64,000 bases of DNA from a bacterium (GTDB lineage: Bacteria; Orphanbacterota; Orphanbacteria; Orphanbacterales; Orphanbacteraceae): contig JALGYY010000017.1 of NCBI GenBank assembly GCA_025782575.1, forward strand, positions 361,892 to 425,891. Direction: 5' to 3'. Every line of letters starts with the position of its first letter. The stretch's first letter is position 1. Positions 1-7,289 of this stretch are shown one piece after another. The notes beneath the pieces were generated by a model. It had not been told where the DNA came from, made no database searches, and saw only the letters and a list, made by a program, of their open reading frames with translations. Made by a program: the position numbers and the translations under genes.

Positions 1-34
1 ACTCAACGGTAAGCTCATCTACCTCCGATGCCAT
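1..34 (-). CDS. Start of an unidentified gene (partial)
   Basis: An ATG at 34-32 on the minus strand follows an AAAGGGG ribosome-binding site with correct spacing. It opens a frame reading MASEVDELTVE that runs off the left edge. It lies downstream of sixA in the same direction, so it may belong to the same transcript. Eleven residues are not enough to name it. Its SixA neighbour makes a polyphosphate-related gene conceivable, but this is only a guess. Confidence 0.4.
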   Translation of the reverse strand, partial: MASEVDELTVE

Positions 35-116
35 GATTCCCCTTTCAAGATTGATCAAAAGTAAAGGCCTGCCCTGATCGATGGGCCTGCCCGAAACAAA
101 CATCGATTTGGCCGCG

Positions 117-614
117 TCAGCCTGCTGTTCTCTTTGGATAGTCGAAGTCGACCAGCTCACCGCTGCCCAGTTCGACATCCGCCCACCTGTCGACGGCGAG
201 ATCGACAATCACGACGCCTGATGTGGGGACATTCTCGATCCGCACTCCGGTCATCAACTCGGCGAAATCGGTGAGCCCCGGATTGTGGCCGAAGATCATC
301 AATCGCTCCACTTGATCGTCACAATTCTTCACGATCCGAAGAGTTTCCGACGCGCTTGCCCCGTAGAGACCATCGTCAAGAGCGATCTTCGATCGCGGAT
401 GACCGAGGGCGTCAGCAATCATTCCGGCTGTTGTAAGAGCCCGCACCGCAGGGCTCGTGATCATGTGATCTACCGATTCACCCCGGTCCGCCAGCCGACG
501 CCCCATTTCAGGCGCGTTTCGCTCTCCTCTTTTGTTCAACGGCCGATCGAAGTCGGAAAGATCGGGATGATTCCAACTCGACTTGGCATGCCGTACAATC
601 GTCAATCGCTTCAT
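117..614 (-). CDS. sixA: SixA-like phosphohistidine phosphatase
   Basis: A small histidine-phosphatase-superfamily protein of 165 residues, the usual SixA size. The N-terminus carries the catalytic R-H motif (TIVRHAKSSW, near residue 6), and the second catalytic histidine lies in the FGHNPGL segment near residue 108. SixA enzymes remove phosphate from histidine in phosphotransfer proteins, and members often sit near polyphosphate genes. The start codon overlaps the stop of the upstream nucleotidase gene by 4 bases (ATGA), so the two are very probably translationally coupled. Family assignment is firm. The substrate in this organism cannot be told from sequence. Confidence 0.88.
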   Translation of the reverse strand: MKRLTIVRHAKSSWNHPDLSDFDRPLNKRGERNAPEMGRRLADRGESVDHMITSPAVRALTTAGMIADALGHPRSKIALDDGLYGASASETLRIVKNCDDQVERLMIFGHNPGLTDFAELMTGVRIENVPTSGVVIVDLAVDRWADVELGSGELVDFDYPKRTAG

Positions 615-1600
615 TCGTCAATGACCACCTTGCCGATCGCATCAATCAACGCATCGTGTAATGCGCCGTTCGAAACGACGATACCCCGGTTGTTCTTCAG
701 CGTTTCACCGGCGCGAAAATCGAGCTTCCTGCCATGCATGTCGCTTACTACACCACCGGCTTCGCGAACAACGATGACTCCCGCTGCATGGTCCCAGATC
801 CGCTCCTCGTATCCCTTTCTCGTGGGAAGACGAAGATAGATCGATGCGTCACCCCGCGCCACCGCGGCATACTTACACTGGCTGTCGATCCGATAGGGCT
901 TACTTTTGATCCCGAGATGGGCCGAAATCCGAGCATGGGTATCATGCGCCCCATGGCCGCTCTCAACGGATTCACAAAACCGCGCTTCAGACGGGTCGCC
1001 CTGCCCGTCCACACGAATGGCGCTCCCGGCCGAACCGTCGAGAGGATGAACGAATGCCCCCGCACCGGCAACCGCTGAAAAGAGCGCCCCCCCCTGCTTC
1101 TCTCGGGGATCACCCCCTGACGGCGAAAGATTGGGACAGCCGAGGACGCCGACGACCACTTCGCCATCCACAATCAGGGCGAGCGCGACTGCGTACTGAT
1201 CCCCTCTAAGAAACCCTTTGGTACCATCTATCGGATCGACGGTCCAGTATCGTCCGTTCCCCTCGGCAGAACCGCCCCCTCTTTCAATCGCTTTATAAAG
1301 TCCGTCTCGATCGATTCCGGGAAACTCCTCCAGTACCAGTCCCAGAACTTTATTGGACAGGTCGGCATTTTCCCTGAGAAGCGATGTATCCTCCTCTCCC
1401 ACAACGGGATCATCAGGGAAGGCTTCAGCCAGTTCCAGACAGACCACCCCCTGGCTGCCGAGATCGGCGATCGTCACGGGAGACCGGTCCTCCTTGGCGA
1501 GTGTGTCCTCGCCGACGAGTTTGTCCTGCACGTTTCTGCAGAGCCGGCTCGCCTTCGACACCGCCCTCAGGGCTGCCTCCAGCTCTCTCTCGTATCCCAT
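611..1600 (-). CDS. 3'(2'),5'-bisphosphate nucleotidase / inositol monophosphatase family
   Basis: Inositol-monophosphatase-fold enzyme of 329 residues. The metal-binding signature WTVDPIDGTKGF is in the middle, the C-terminal W-D-H-A-A-G motif is present, and an acidic G-E-E-D-T segment is upstream, as in Hal2/CysQ-type enzymes. Eukaryote-like Hal2 proteins of this length hydrolyse 3'-phosphoadenosine 5'-phosphate, a by-product of sulfate assimilation and sulfotransfer. The frame is open to 1735, but the ATG at 1600 has a GGGAGAG site just upstream and begins where family homology starts (MGYERELEAAL). It overlaps sixA by 4 bases. Family is firm; the preference for PAP over inositol phosphates is inferred from length and motifs. 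Confidence 0.85.
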   Translation of the reverse strand: MGYERELEAALRAVSKASRLCRNVQDKLVGEDTLAKEDRSPVTIADLGSQGVVCLELAEAFPDDPVVGEEDTSLLRENADLSNKVLGLVLEEFPGIDRDGLYKAIERGGGSAEGNGRYWTVDPIDGTKGFLRGDQYAVALALIVDGEVVVGVLGCPNLSPSGGDPREKQGGALFSAVAGAGAFVHPLDGSAGSAIRVDGQGDPSEARFCESVESGHGAHDTHARISAHLGIKSKPYRIDSQCKYAAVARGDASIYLRLPTRKGYEERIWDHAAGVIVVREAGGVVSDMHGRKLDFRAGETLKNNRGIVVSNGALHDALIDAIGKVVIDE

Positions 1601-1770
1601 CGTCTCTCCCTGGATAACCCCGCCATGGTAACCGGGACTTTGATTGATTATCAGTTTTGAGGCATCATAGCACTCGGACCGCCTCCATCCCAGCCATCGC
1701 GGGCCCGATGGCGGGAGATCCCGGCCAATCTCCAAATCACCCGGATGAGGGCCTAATGAAAGGAAATGAC

Positions 1771-2436
1771 ATGAACAGAGCAGCCGCGATCATGCTGCTC
1801 AGCGCAGCAATTACTCTTCCCTCCCATGCCCAGGTTTCACCGACCACGACTCCGGAGGGCGCCACGCTGGCGGTTGTTCAGGTGCCCGCAGGCTATGGAG
1901 ACGGCAGGGTCACCGAAAGGGATGCCAAGGCTCTCGGCGAGTATTGCGTCTGGGGATTCAACCGCATGATCGAGTTGGAAGGAGTCGATTTTGAGCTGGG
2001 TGCGGATGCCGAAACCCGAATGCTCGACTTTTGGTTCTACGTCTGGGAGTACGTAGACGAGGAGACGCAGGCAATCATCAGCGTGGCCGATGTGGTCTGG
2101 CCGGCGATTCTCTCTCAATACAATTCCGGGGATGAGGCAGCCCGTCAATTGCTAGTCGATGAGTTTGCAGCCGTGTCAAACGACATCTGGGGAGGTTTCA
2201 TCGAGCAGACGGTTTACTATCTCGCAGGAGAACTCTCCGCCGTCGAGTATACTGTGCTGGTGGATCAGGCCATTGCGCAATCGTACCAGTCCACAGGCGG
2301 GGGCGGAGGAGGTGGTGGTGGTGGTGGTGTGAGCAGTTCTTCACTTGATAGCTGGGACTCGTATGTACCCGACTACAGTTCGGACTATCAGTTGAATGAC
2401 GGTTCCGGAACTATTATTTACTCTTCACCGTACTGA
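1771..2436 (+). CDS. Secreted hypothetical protein with poly-glycine tract
   Basis: A 221-residue protein I do not recognise. The N-terminus is a typical Sec signal peptide (MNRAAAIMLLSAAITLPSHA, cleavage before QV). The mature part has an acidic, aromatic-rich alpha-helical region (about residues 50-165), a run of 11 glycines (residues 176-186), and a Ser/Tyr/Asp-rich tail ending IIYSSPY. The ATG at 1771 was chosen over upstream starts at 1657 and 1756 because it follows AAAGGAA and begins the signal peptide directly. Its 3' end overlaps the convergent threonine dehydratase gene by 19 bases. Function unknown; probably periplasmic or exported. Confidence 0.65.
   Translation: MNRAAAIMLLSAAITLPSHAQVSPTTTPEGATLAVVQVPAGYGDGRVTERDAKALGEYCVWGFNRMIELEGVDFELGADAETRMLDFWFYVWEYVDEETQAIISVADVVWPAILSQYNSGDEAARQLLVDEFAAVSNDIWGGFIEQTVYYLAGELSAVEYTVLVDQAIAQSYQSTGGGGGGGGGGGVSSSSLDSWDSYVPDYSSDYQLNDGSGTIIYSSPY
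2296..2328 (+). repeat. GGN/GGT glycine-codon microsatellite
   Basis: Eleven consecutive glycine codons. The last six are identical GGT triplets and the first five are mixed GGC/GGG/GGA. Changes in repeat number would keep the reading frame, so this would vary linker length rather than switch expression. Confidence 0.7.
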
Positions 2437-3404
2437 GAACCGGGACGCGAGAGAATACCGATCATCGTCTCTCGATCGATGTTCCCTCCGCTCAGGATAA
2501 TACCCGTTTTTGCGCCGGGCTTGATCGCGTTGCTTAGAAGCGCAGCGACTCCGAGCGCCCCTGACGGTTCCACCACCAGGCGGGCACGGTCGTAGAGAAA
2601 ACGGACCGCTTCGACAATGGCCTCCTCGCTGACCGTGACCATGTCGTCTACATAGCGGAGCACGAGTGGAAATGTGAGCTTCCCCAGTGAGGGTGTTCGC
2701 GTGCCGTCAGCGATGGTAGGAGGATTGCTGACCGTATGAAGTTTCCCTGTTCGAAAGGAGCGGGTCGCATCGTCGGCCATTTCAGGCTCGACGCCCACTA
2801 CGCGACATCCGGGCGCCATCGCTTTGGCCGCGACGGCCGTTCCGCTCAGGAGCCCCCCACCCCCGCACGGCACCAGAAGAAGGTCGAGCGGCCCTGATTC
2901 CTCGATGAGTTCGAGCGCCGCCGTCCCCTGGCCTGCAATAATATGAGGATGATCATAGGGGGGAATAAGCGTCGCGCCGGTCTTCTGCCGGATTTGTTCT
3001 GACACCTCTTCTCGTGTCGACTTCGACGGATCGTATTCGATCACGCGGGCCCCGTACTCTTCCGTCGCCCTTCTCTTCACAATCGGGGCATCATTCGGCA
3101 TGACCACACGAATTGGTATATCGAGTATTCTGCCTGCCAGTGCGATCGCTTGCGCATGGTTGCCGGACGAATGGGTCAGTACGCCATGCCGACGCTCTTC
3201 ACGGGACAACCGGCAGAGCGCATTGTAGGCTCCCCGGAATTTGAACGCCCCCACGCGCTGCAGGTTCTCACATTTCATAAAGATCGCGCTGTCTGTGGAT
3301 TCACCGAGGGTTCGGCACGTCTGTACAGGTGTTCTGTGGGCGATTCCGGAGAGTTTCTCGGCCGCCGCTTTCACCTCTTCAAACGTAATGTCTTCCCAGT
3401 TCAT
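2418..3404 (-). CDS. Threonine/serine dehydratase (PLP-dependent)
   Basis: Fold-type II pyridoxal-phosphate enzyme of 328 residues, the size of catabolic threonine deaminase or serine racemase/dehydratase and lacking the regulatory ACT domain of biosynthetic IlvA. The PLP lysine is in AFKFRGAYNAL (near residue 55), the substrate loop is SSGNHAQA, and the phosphate-binding glycine loop is CGGGGLLSG. It would deaminate L-threonine or L-serine to a 2-oxo acid and ammonia in the cytosol, which fits the amino-acid catabolic genes elsewhere in the window. The ribosome-binding site before the ATG is weak. TdcB-type and serine-racemase-type members cannot be separated by eye. Confidence 0.88.
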   Translation of the reverse strand: MNWEDITFEEVKAAAEKLSGIAHRTPVQTCRTLGESTDSAIFMKCENLQRVGAFKFRGAYNALCRLSREERRHGVLTHSSGNHAQAIALAGRILDIPIRVVMPNDAPIVKRRATEEYGARVIEYDPSKSTREEVSEQIRQKTGATLIPPYDHPHIIAGQGTAALELIEESGPLDLLLVPCGGGGLLSGTAVAAKAMAPGCRVVGVEPEMADDATRSFRTGKLHTVSNPPTIADGTRTPSLGKLTFPLVLRYVDDMVTVSEEAIVEAVRFLYDRARLVVEPSGALGVAALLSNAIKPGAKTGIILSGGNIDRETMIGILSRPGSQYGEE

Positions 3405-3612
3405 GCGCTCATCTTACGCCCGCCTCTTGCCTGGCGCACGGGAATCCTGGCAATCAGGGCAGGCCGTACAACGGATTCCGTCGGAAGCCAAGGGAATATC
3501 CGAATGATTTCGCTCAACCAGAGGCCGATACGTGAGACGGAATGGGTTCGTGAGGTATGAGTCGGGGCGGCTTCCGGTGCCCTGACACAACAAGAAAAGG
3601 AGCAAAAGAATA

Positions 3613-4296
3613 ATGAAGCAACTCCTCATACTGACCTTGCTTTTTTCGTTTGCAGCTACCGAGCTGTACGCGCAGAACACGGGTACGGTAGTCGTTCGCG
3701 GACGTGTAGCGAAAGCCGCGGCTCTCCGGTGGTGGACCTACACACCCATCAATGCGGAAGCCGGCATCAACGCGCCAAACCTCGCCAACGGTCCTCTGGC
3801 GTTTGATATCAACCTGGATGACGTGGCGGCCGGGAATAGTCTCGTGGGGTATGGCGGCGGTGAAGTGGAGATGATCTTACGATCCAATACGGCTTACACT
3901 CTGGACGCGCAGGTGACGTCGTCGAGCGGCTTCGGGCTAGTGGGCGATGGTGATCTCGCGCTTTCGGATGTCGGCTTCGGCATGTCGAGCCTCGCGAATT
4001 CCGGAGCGAAAGTGTTCCTGGATCCGGCCGCCGGCTCCACGATCGCGGCCGGTTTCAACGCGGATCCGGCGACCGCTGGAAAAGACGGTGACGATGAGCC
4101 GATCTTCACGCGGACCCTCAGCGACGTCTCGGCATCGACGCAGGTGCTCAGCGGCCCGCGGATTTCGAACCGCGGCGGCATCGGCTCCCCGAACAACGGA
4201 CTCATGGTGACATCGAGCTACGCGGTAGGCCCGCAGTTCTACACGCCGGTCGATCCCTGGTCGGCCACGGTCACCTACACCCTGGCAACTCCATAG
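3613..4296 (+). CDS. Secreted pilin-like subunit 1
   Basis: 227 residues with a clear signal peptide (MKQLLILTLLFSFAATELYA, then QNTG). The mature protein is predicted all-beta and Ser/Gly/Ala-rich, and ends in alternating hydrophobic strands (SATVTYTLATP), as fimbrial and spore-coat-U-like subunits do. It shares with the next gene the blocks G-K-D/N-x-D-D-E-P-x-F and A-V-x-P-Q-F-Y-T-P at matching places near the C-terminus, so the two are paralogues. The next gene starts 5 bases downstream and the third encodes a PapD-like chaperone, which supports a subunit role. AGGAG lies 10 bases before the ATG. The pilin role is inferred; no named family is recognised. Confidence 0.6.
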   Translation: MKQLLILTLLFSFAATELYAQNTGTVVVRGRVAKAAALRWWTYTPINAEAGINAPNLANGPLAFDINLDDVAAGNSLVGYGGGEVEMILRSNTAYTLDAQVTSSSGFGLVGDGDLALSDVGFGMSSLANSGAKVFLDPAAGSTIAAGFNADPATAGKDGDDEPIFTRTLSDVSASTQVLSGPRISNRGGIGSPNNGLMVTSSYAVGPQFYTPVDPWSATVTYTLATP

Positions 4297-4301
4297 GAAT
4301 C

Positions 4302-5012
4302 GTGCGCGGACGTCTGAATCACATCAGTCACGCTTTCCGGTCCGCGCACCGGGCGGGGGGGGCTTACCCCTCCGCCCCGTTTCTTGTTCTGGCTGCTTTC
4401 GTTATTCTACTGACAGGGGCCGCACCGATTGAGGCGCAGAGCGAGATCACTCTCGTCCTTCCGACTCCCGGCCCCGGCATCAGTATCCCTGATTCCATTA
4501 AGGTCCGGATCAATCTGCATTTCGGGATAGACCCAGGGGATGGAGCAGCACCACCATCTCTCGGCACAGTCAATCTCGGAGAACTTTCACCCATCAATCT
4601 ATCCGGTTTTGCATCGGGAACGATTCGCATCCGTATCTACTCCCCCTTCGGTTTTGTTCCCCCCTATACAGTCCGGGCGAGGACGTTCATCCCGCCTGAT
4701 CGTACAGTGGGAAATTTCAATACCAATGACATCGGAATGGGAATCAGGGGGATTGTAGCGAGCCTTCCCCGGGTGAATGGCAACTATGACTATGACCCAC
4801 GGCTGGTGGGAAAGAACATCGACGATGAACCGAACTTCGCCGGGACCGTCGGTGGACTACCGACAGGATCCCGGGGCCACCGATTGTATCGAACGAGAGG
4901 ATGGTACGTCGGTCGCTGGAACTACTTCACGTTGGTCTTCGCAGTGGCGCCACAATTCTATACACCGTCCGCATCGGTCGATGCGGTCCTCGAGTTGGAG
5001 CTGATGTTGTAA
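4302..5012 (+). CDS. Secreted pilin-like subunit 2
   Basis: 236 residues beginning with a GTG that follows AGGAATC. A long n-region precedes the hydrophobic signal segment (FLVLAAFVILLTGAAPIEA, then QSEI). The mature part repeats the pattern of the preceding protein: an early beta-rich segment, the block GKNIDDEPNFAGT, and a final A-V-A-P-Q-F-Y-T-P strand leading into VDAVLELELML. It lies between the first subunit gene (5-base gap) and the chaperone gene (TAATG overlap), so the three form a tight operon. Probably an exported structural subunit. Identity as a pilin is inferred from paralogy, C-terminal beta-strands and the chaperone partner. Confidence 0.6.
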   Translation: MRGRLNHISHAFRSAHRAGGAYPSAPFLVLAAFVILLTGAAPIEAQSEITLVLPTPGPGISIPDSIKVRINLHFGIDPGDGAAPPSLGTVNLGELSPINLSGFASGTIRIRIYSPFGFVPPYTVRARTFIPPDRTVGNFNTNDIGMGIRGIVASLPRVNGNYDYDPRLVGKNIDDEPNFAGTVGGLPTGSRGHRLYRTRGWYVGRWNYFTLVFAVAPQFYTPSASVDAVLELELML

Positions 5013-6175
5013 TGAGATACTCCTATTGCGTATTGACGGCAGCTTCGATTCTCCTCGCGTGCCCGGCCTACGGGGGTAACGTGTCGATCATGCCGAGCCT
5101 GATCGAAGCCACGATCGAGCGGGGGAGAGATCAGACTACTTTGGTACAGATCATTTATTCCAAGGACGGCCCGGAGGATACGGCCCCGCTTCGAATCGCG
5201 CTTAGCGAGGAGCAGTGGGATATGGACCGAATCGGTCAGGTATCGTTCAGCCCTCAGCCCGCCGACAGGAATCCGCACGATCCGAGGATCGTGTTCTCTC
5301 CTTCCGAGTTGGAGATTCGCCCCGGCGAGACGATGGAAGTTCGCCTGTCGATCATTGTTTCTGACAGCACGGTAGCCGGAGAGTACAGAAGCGCGTTGAT
5401 TGCCGAGCCACGGATCCCCTACAAGCCTCTCGAACAGGGAGAGCGACGGCTTCAAATGCGGCTTCGTCTATCGACGATTCTCTATGTCGAGGTTCCTCGG
5501 ATCGAACACGATGTCGAACTGGCCGGACTCCGGGTGGACAGAGTGGAGGGCCAATGGAACGTGATTCCGGAATTCCGAAACAACGGCAACGGACACACTC
5601 GCATTTTCGATTGGCTCGAACTCTATCCGCTGACAGGGGATGATCGGGGAGAAGCCATCTACTCGAAAGAGATGGATGAATCAGGCGTGGTGCTCCCGGG
5701 ACGGACACGTGAGATTCACGAGAAACTGCTGGTCGAGCTCCCACCAGGCGATTTCCTGCTTGTCTATCGTGCCGACGGGGGGCGGGATTCCCCTCTCATG
5801 GAAGGGGAACTCTCGTTTACGAACTTCGGTGATGCGCCCGAGGCTGACACCATTGACGTGGATGATCAGCCGGAAGAAGCTCCGGAAACGAAACCTGTGA
5901 TCATCGCCGGGGTTCGTGACCGACTCTCGGACGGATACTGGGTTCAGTTGTTTGCGACCGACGACTATGAGCGGGCCCACGATTTTGCTGAAGCGATCGA
6001 CCCCTCATTCAAAGAGACGGTCAGTCTCCACTATGACGAGCCACATTACAAGGTCCTCGTCGGCGGATATTCCACTAGAACCGAAGCCCAGGATCTGCGA
6101 GTACGTGTGGCGGCAAGCGGTTTTCAGGAAGCGTGGATTGTCAGAACGTCAGAGCTGAACAGCCCATCCAGATAG
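5012..6175 (+). CDS. PapD-like periplasmic chaperone fused to a SPOR domain
   Basis: 387 residues. The ATG at 5012 overlaps the preceding TAA by one base and begins a signal peptide (MRYSYCVLTAASILLACPAYG). Residues about 22-250 resemble fimbrial-chaperone Ig domains: an N-terminal strand with I-x-P-x-x-I-E-A-T, the P-x-R-I-V-F-S-P-S-E-L-E-I-R-P-G-E block typical of PapD domain 1, and a second beta domain. Residues about 310-380 are a SPOR domain (YWVQLFATDDYERAHDFAE, then HYKVLVGGYSTRTEAQDL), a fold that binds denuded peptidoglycan. An acidic Pro/Glu linker separates the parts. A chaperone carrying a SPOR domain is unusual and may tie subunit handling to septal peptidoglycan. Domain calls are by eye. 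Confidence 0.7.
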   Translation: MRYSYCVLTAASILLACPAYGGNVSIMPSLIEATIERGRDQTTLVQIIYSKDGPEDTAPLRIALSEEQWDMDRIGQVSFSPQPADRNPHDPRIVFSPSELEIRPGETMEVRLSIIVSDSTVAGEYRSALIAEPRIPYKPLEQGERRLQMRLRLSTILYVEVPRIEHDVELAGLRVDRVEGQWNVIPEFRNNGNGHTRIFDWLELYPLTGDDRGEAIYSKEMDESGVVLPGRTREIHEKLLVELPPGDFLLVYRADGGRDSPLMEGELSFTNFGDAPEADTIDVDDQPEEAPETKPVIIAGVRDRLSDGYWVQLFATDDYERAHDFAEAIDPSFKETVSLHYDEPHYKVLVGGYSTRTEAQDLRVRVAASGFQEAWIVRTSELNSPSR

Positions 6176-6236
6176 TCTCTCTTCATTGAGGATCGATCGA
6201 ACCCGACCTCCTCGTGCATAGTGCAGGAAGTTGGCT

Positions 6237-7100
6237 CTATAGATTCGCCGTCGCCCGCACTACTTTTTGTTGAGGCTGAAAGATCTGATTCATCATTCTG
6301 AGCACCGAATCGACCCCCTTGCTCCTAATGTCAAGCACCATACCGACCAACTCGGACTCTCTTGAGAGCAAAGACTGTACTTCTTCATTCGGTTGCCGAA
6401 ACGTCTGACCAGAACCAATCTCCAATTGTAAACTTTCCTGAATTCTCTGGCCGAGCTCTCTGGCATTCTTGATCAGGTTCTTTGCGGCAGGAACCAGCAT
6501 GTTGGTTTCTCCACCCGTGTAGATGGACGCGATGATTGAGACGATTATAAAAAAACTGCCGATAACGATTGAGCTTACTAGCCGCGCGTCTTCGACCGAT
6601 CCGATCTCCCCGGTCATCCTGGACCGGATATCCGAGGCCTGGTCCAAAATTGCGTCGCGCATTTCATTCAGGCCGTCCGGTAAATCGCCGAGTGCGCTCA
6701 GCACATTCTGTGAGTTCTCGACCACGTTTCTCATCAGAGCCTGAATATCCGGCATGGCGTCGCCCCCGCTAAGACCGGCTGCCATCGCAGCCACGCTCGA
6801 TCCTAGCCCGATCATCGGCTCGCGGAGGTGTTTGGGAAGTTGCGGAACGGGCAGCGCGGCTTCGGCGCTGTTGTTCAGCAGCTTACCAATTGTGGATGAT
6901 CTCGAATTCGTAAGTCCTTCGGCAGCCTTCTTTATACTCTCACGGGCGGCTGATTCAGCCGTTGGTTTCGTCGAGCGCGGACCGGCTACTCCGACACCTT
7001 TTCGACTCTCTGAACCCTTGCTTGCCTCTTCAATTGCTTCCTTTGCATCATTTGCCATCTCATTCGAAACGGAGGGCATCTTCGGCTTGTTGATCTTCAT
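6237..7100 (-). CDS. Hypothetical membrane protein with helical N- and C-terminal regions
   Basis: 287 residues, no family recognised. The N-terminal 75 residues are Lys/Glu/Ser/Ala-rich and probably disordered or helical. Residues about 95-165 are helical, with repeated hydrophobic and Asp/Asn positions. One strong transmembrane segment is visible (SSIVIGSFFIIVSIIASIYT, near residue 180). The C-terminal 90 residues look coiled-coil. There is no signal peptide. The arrangement recalls translocon-like or needle-complex hydrophobic proteins, but I see no specific motif. The ATG follows GAGGAAGAG. It lies downstream of, and in the same direction as, the usher-like gene (190-base gap), which makes a joint role possible but unproven. 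Confidence 0.55.
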   Translation of the reverse strand: MKINKPKMPSVSNEMANDAKEAIEEASKGSESRKGVGVAGPRSTKPTAESAARESIKKAAEGLTNSRSSTIGKLLNNSAEAALPVPQLPKHLREPMIGLGSSVAAMAAGLSGGDAMPDIQALMRNVVENSQNVLSALGDLPDGLNEMRDAILDQASDIRSRMTGEIGSVEDARLVSSIVIGSFFIIVSIIASIYTGGETNMLVPAAKNLIKNARELGQRIQESLQLEIGSGQTFRQPNEEVQSLLSRESELVGMVLDIRSKGVDSVLRMMNQIFQPQQKVVRATANL

Positions 7101-7289
7101 GGCTCTTCCTCTTATACTAAATAAGGTTGATTATTTCTAGCCGATTCATTTGGCTGGAGGCCACAATCTCCCGGGAAACGTTTCTCTCGAATCAGGAAAT
7201 GACAGGATTAAGATACGTGCGGGACTTGGAATTGATCAGGGTGGGATCTCGGCCGGTGGAGAATTCCGCCCGGTTCTGGAGCGGGGTCT

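Noticed and set aside
60-105. Terminator after sixA
   Set aside because: Small GGCC/GGGC arms can pair in several ways but give only 4-5 bp stems and the T run is interrupted, so I do not call it.
2296-2328. Phase-variable repeat tract
   Set aside because: The unit is a triplet, so length change would not shift the frame; there is no homopolymer long enough for switching.
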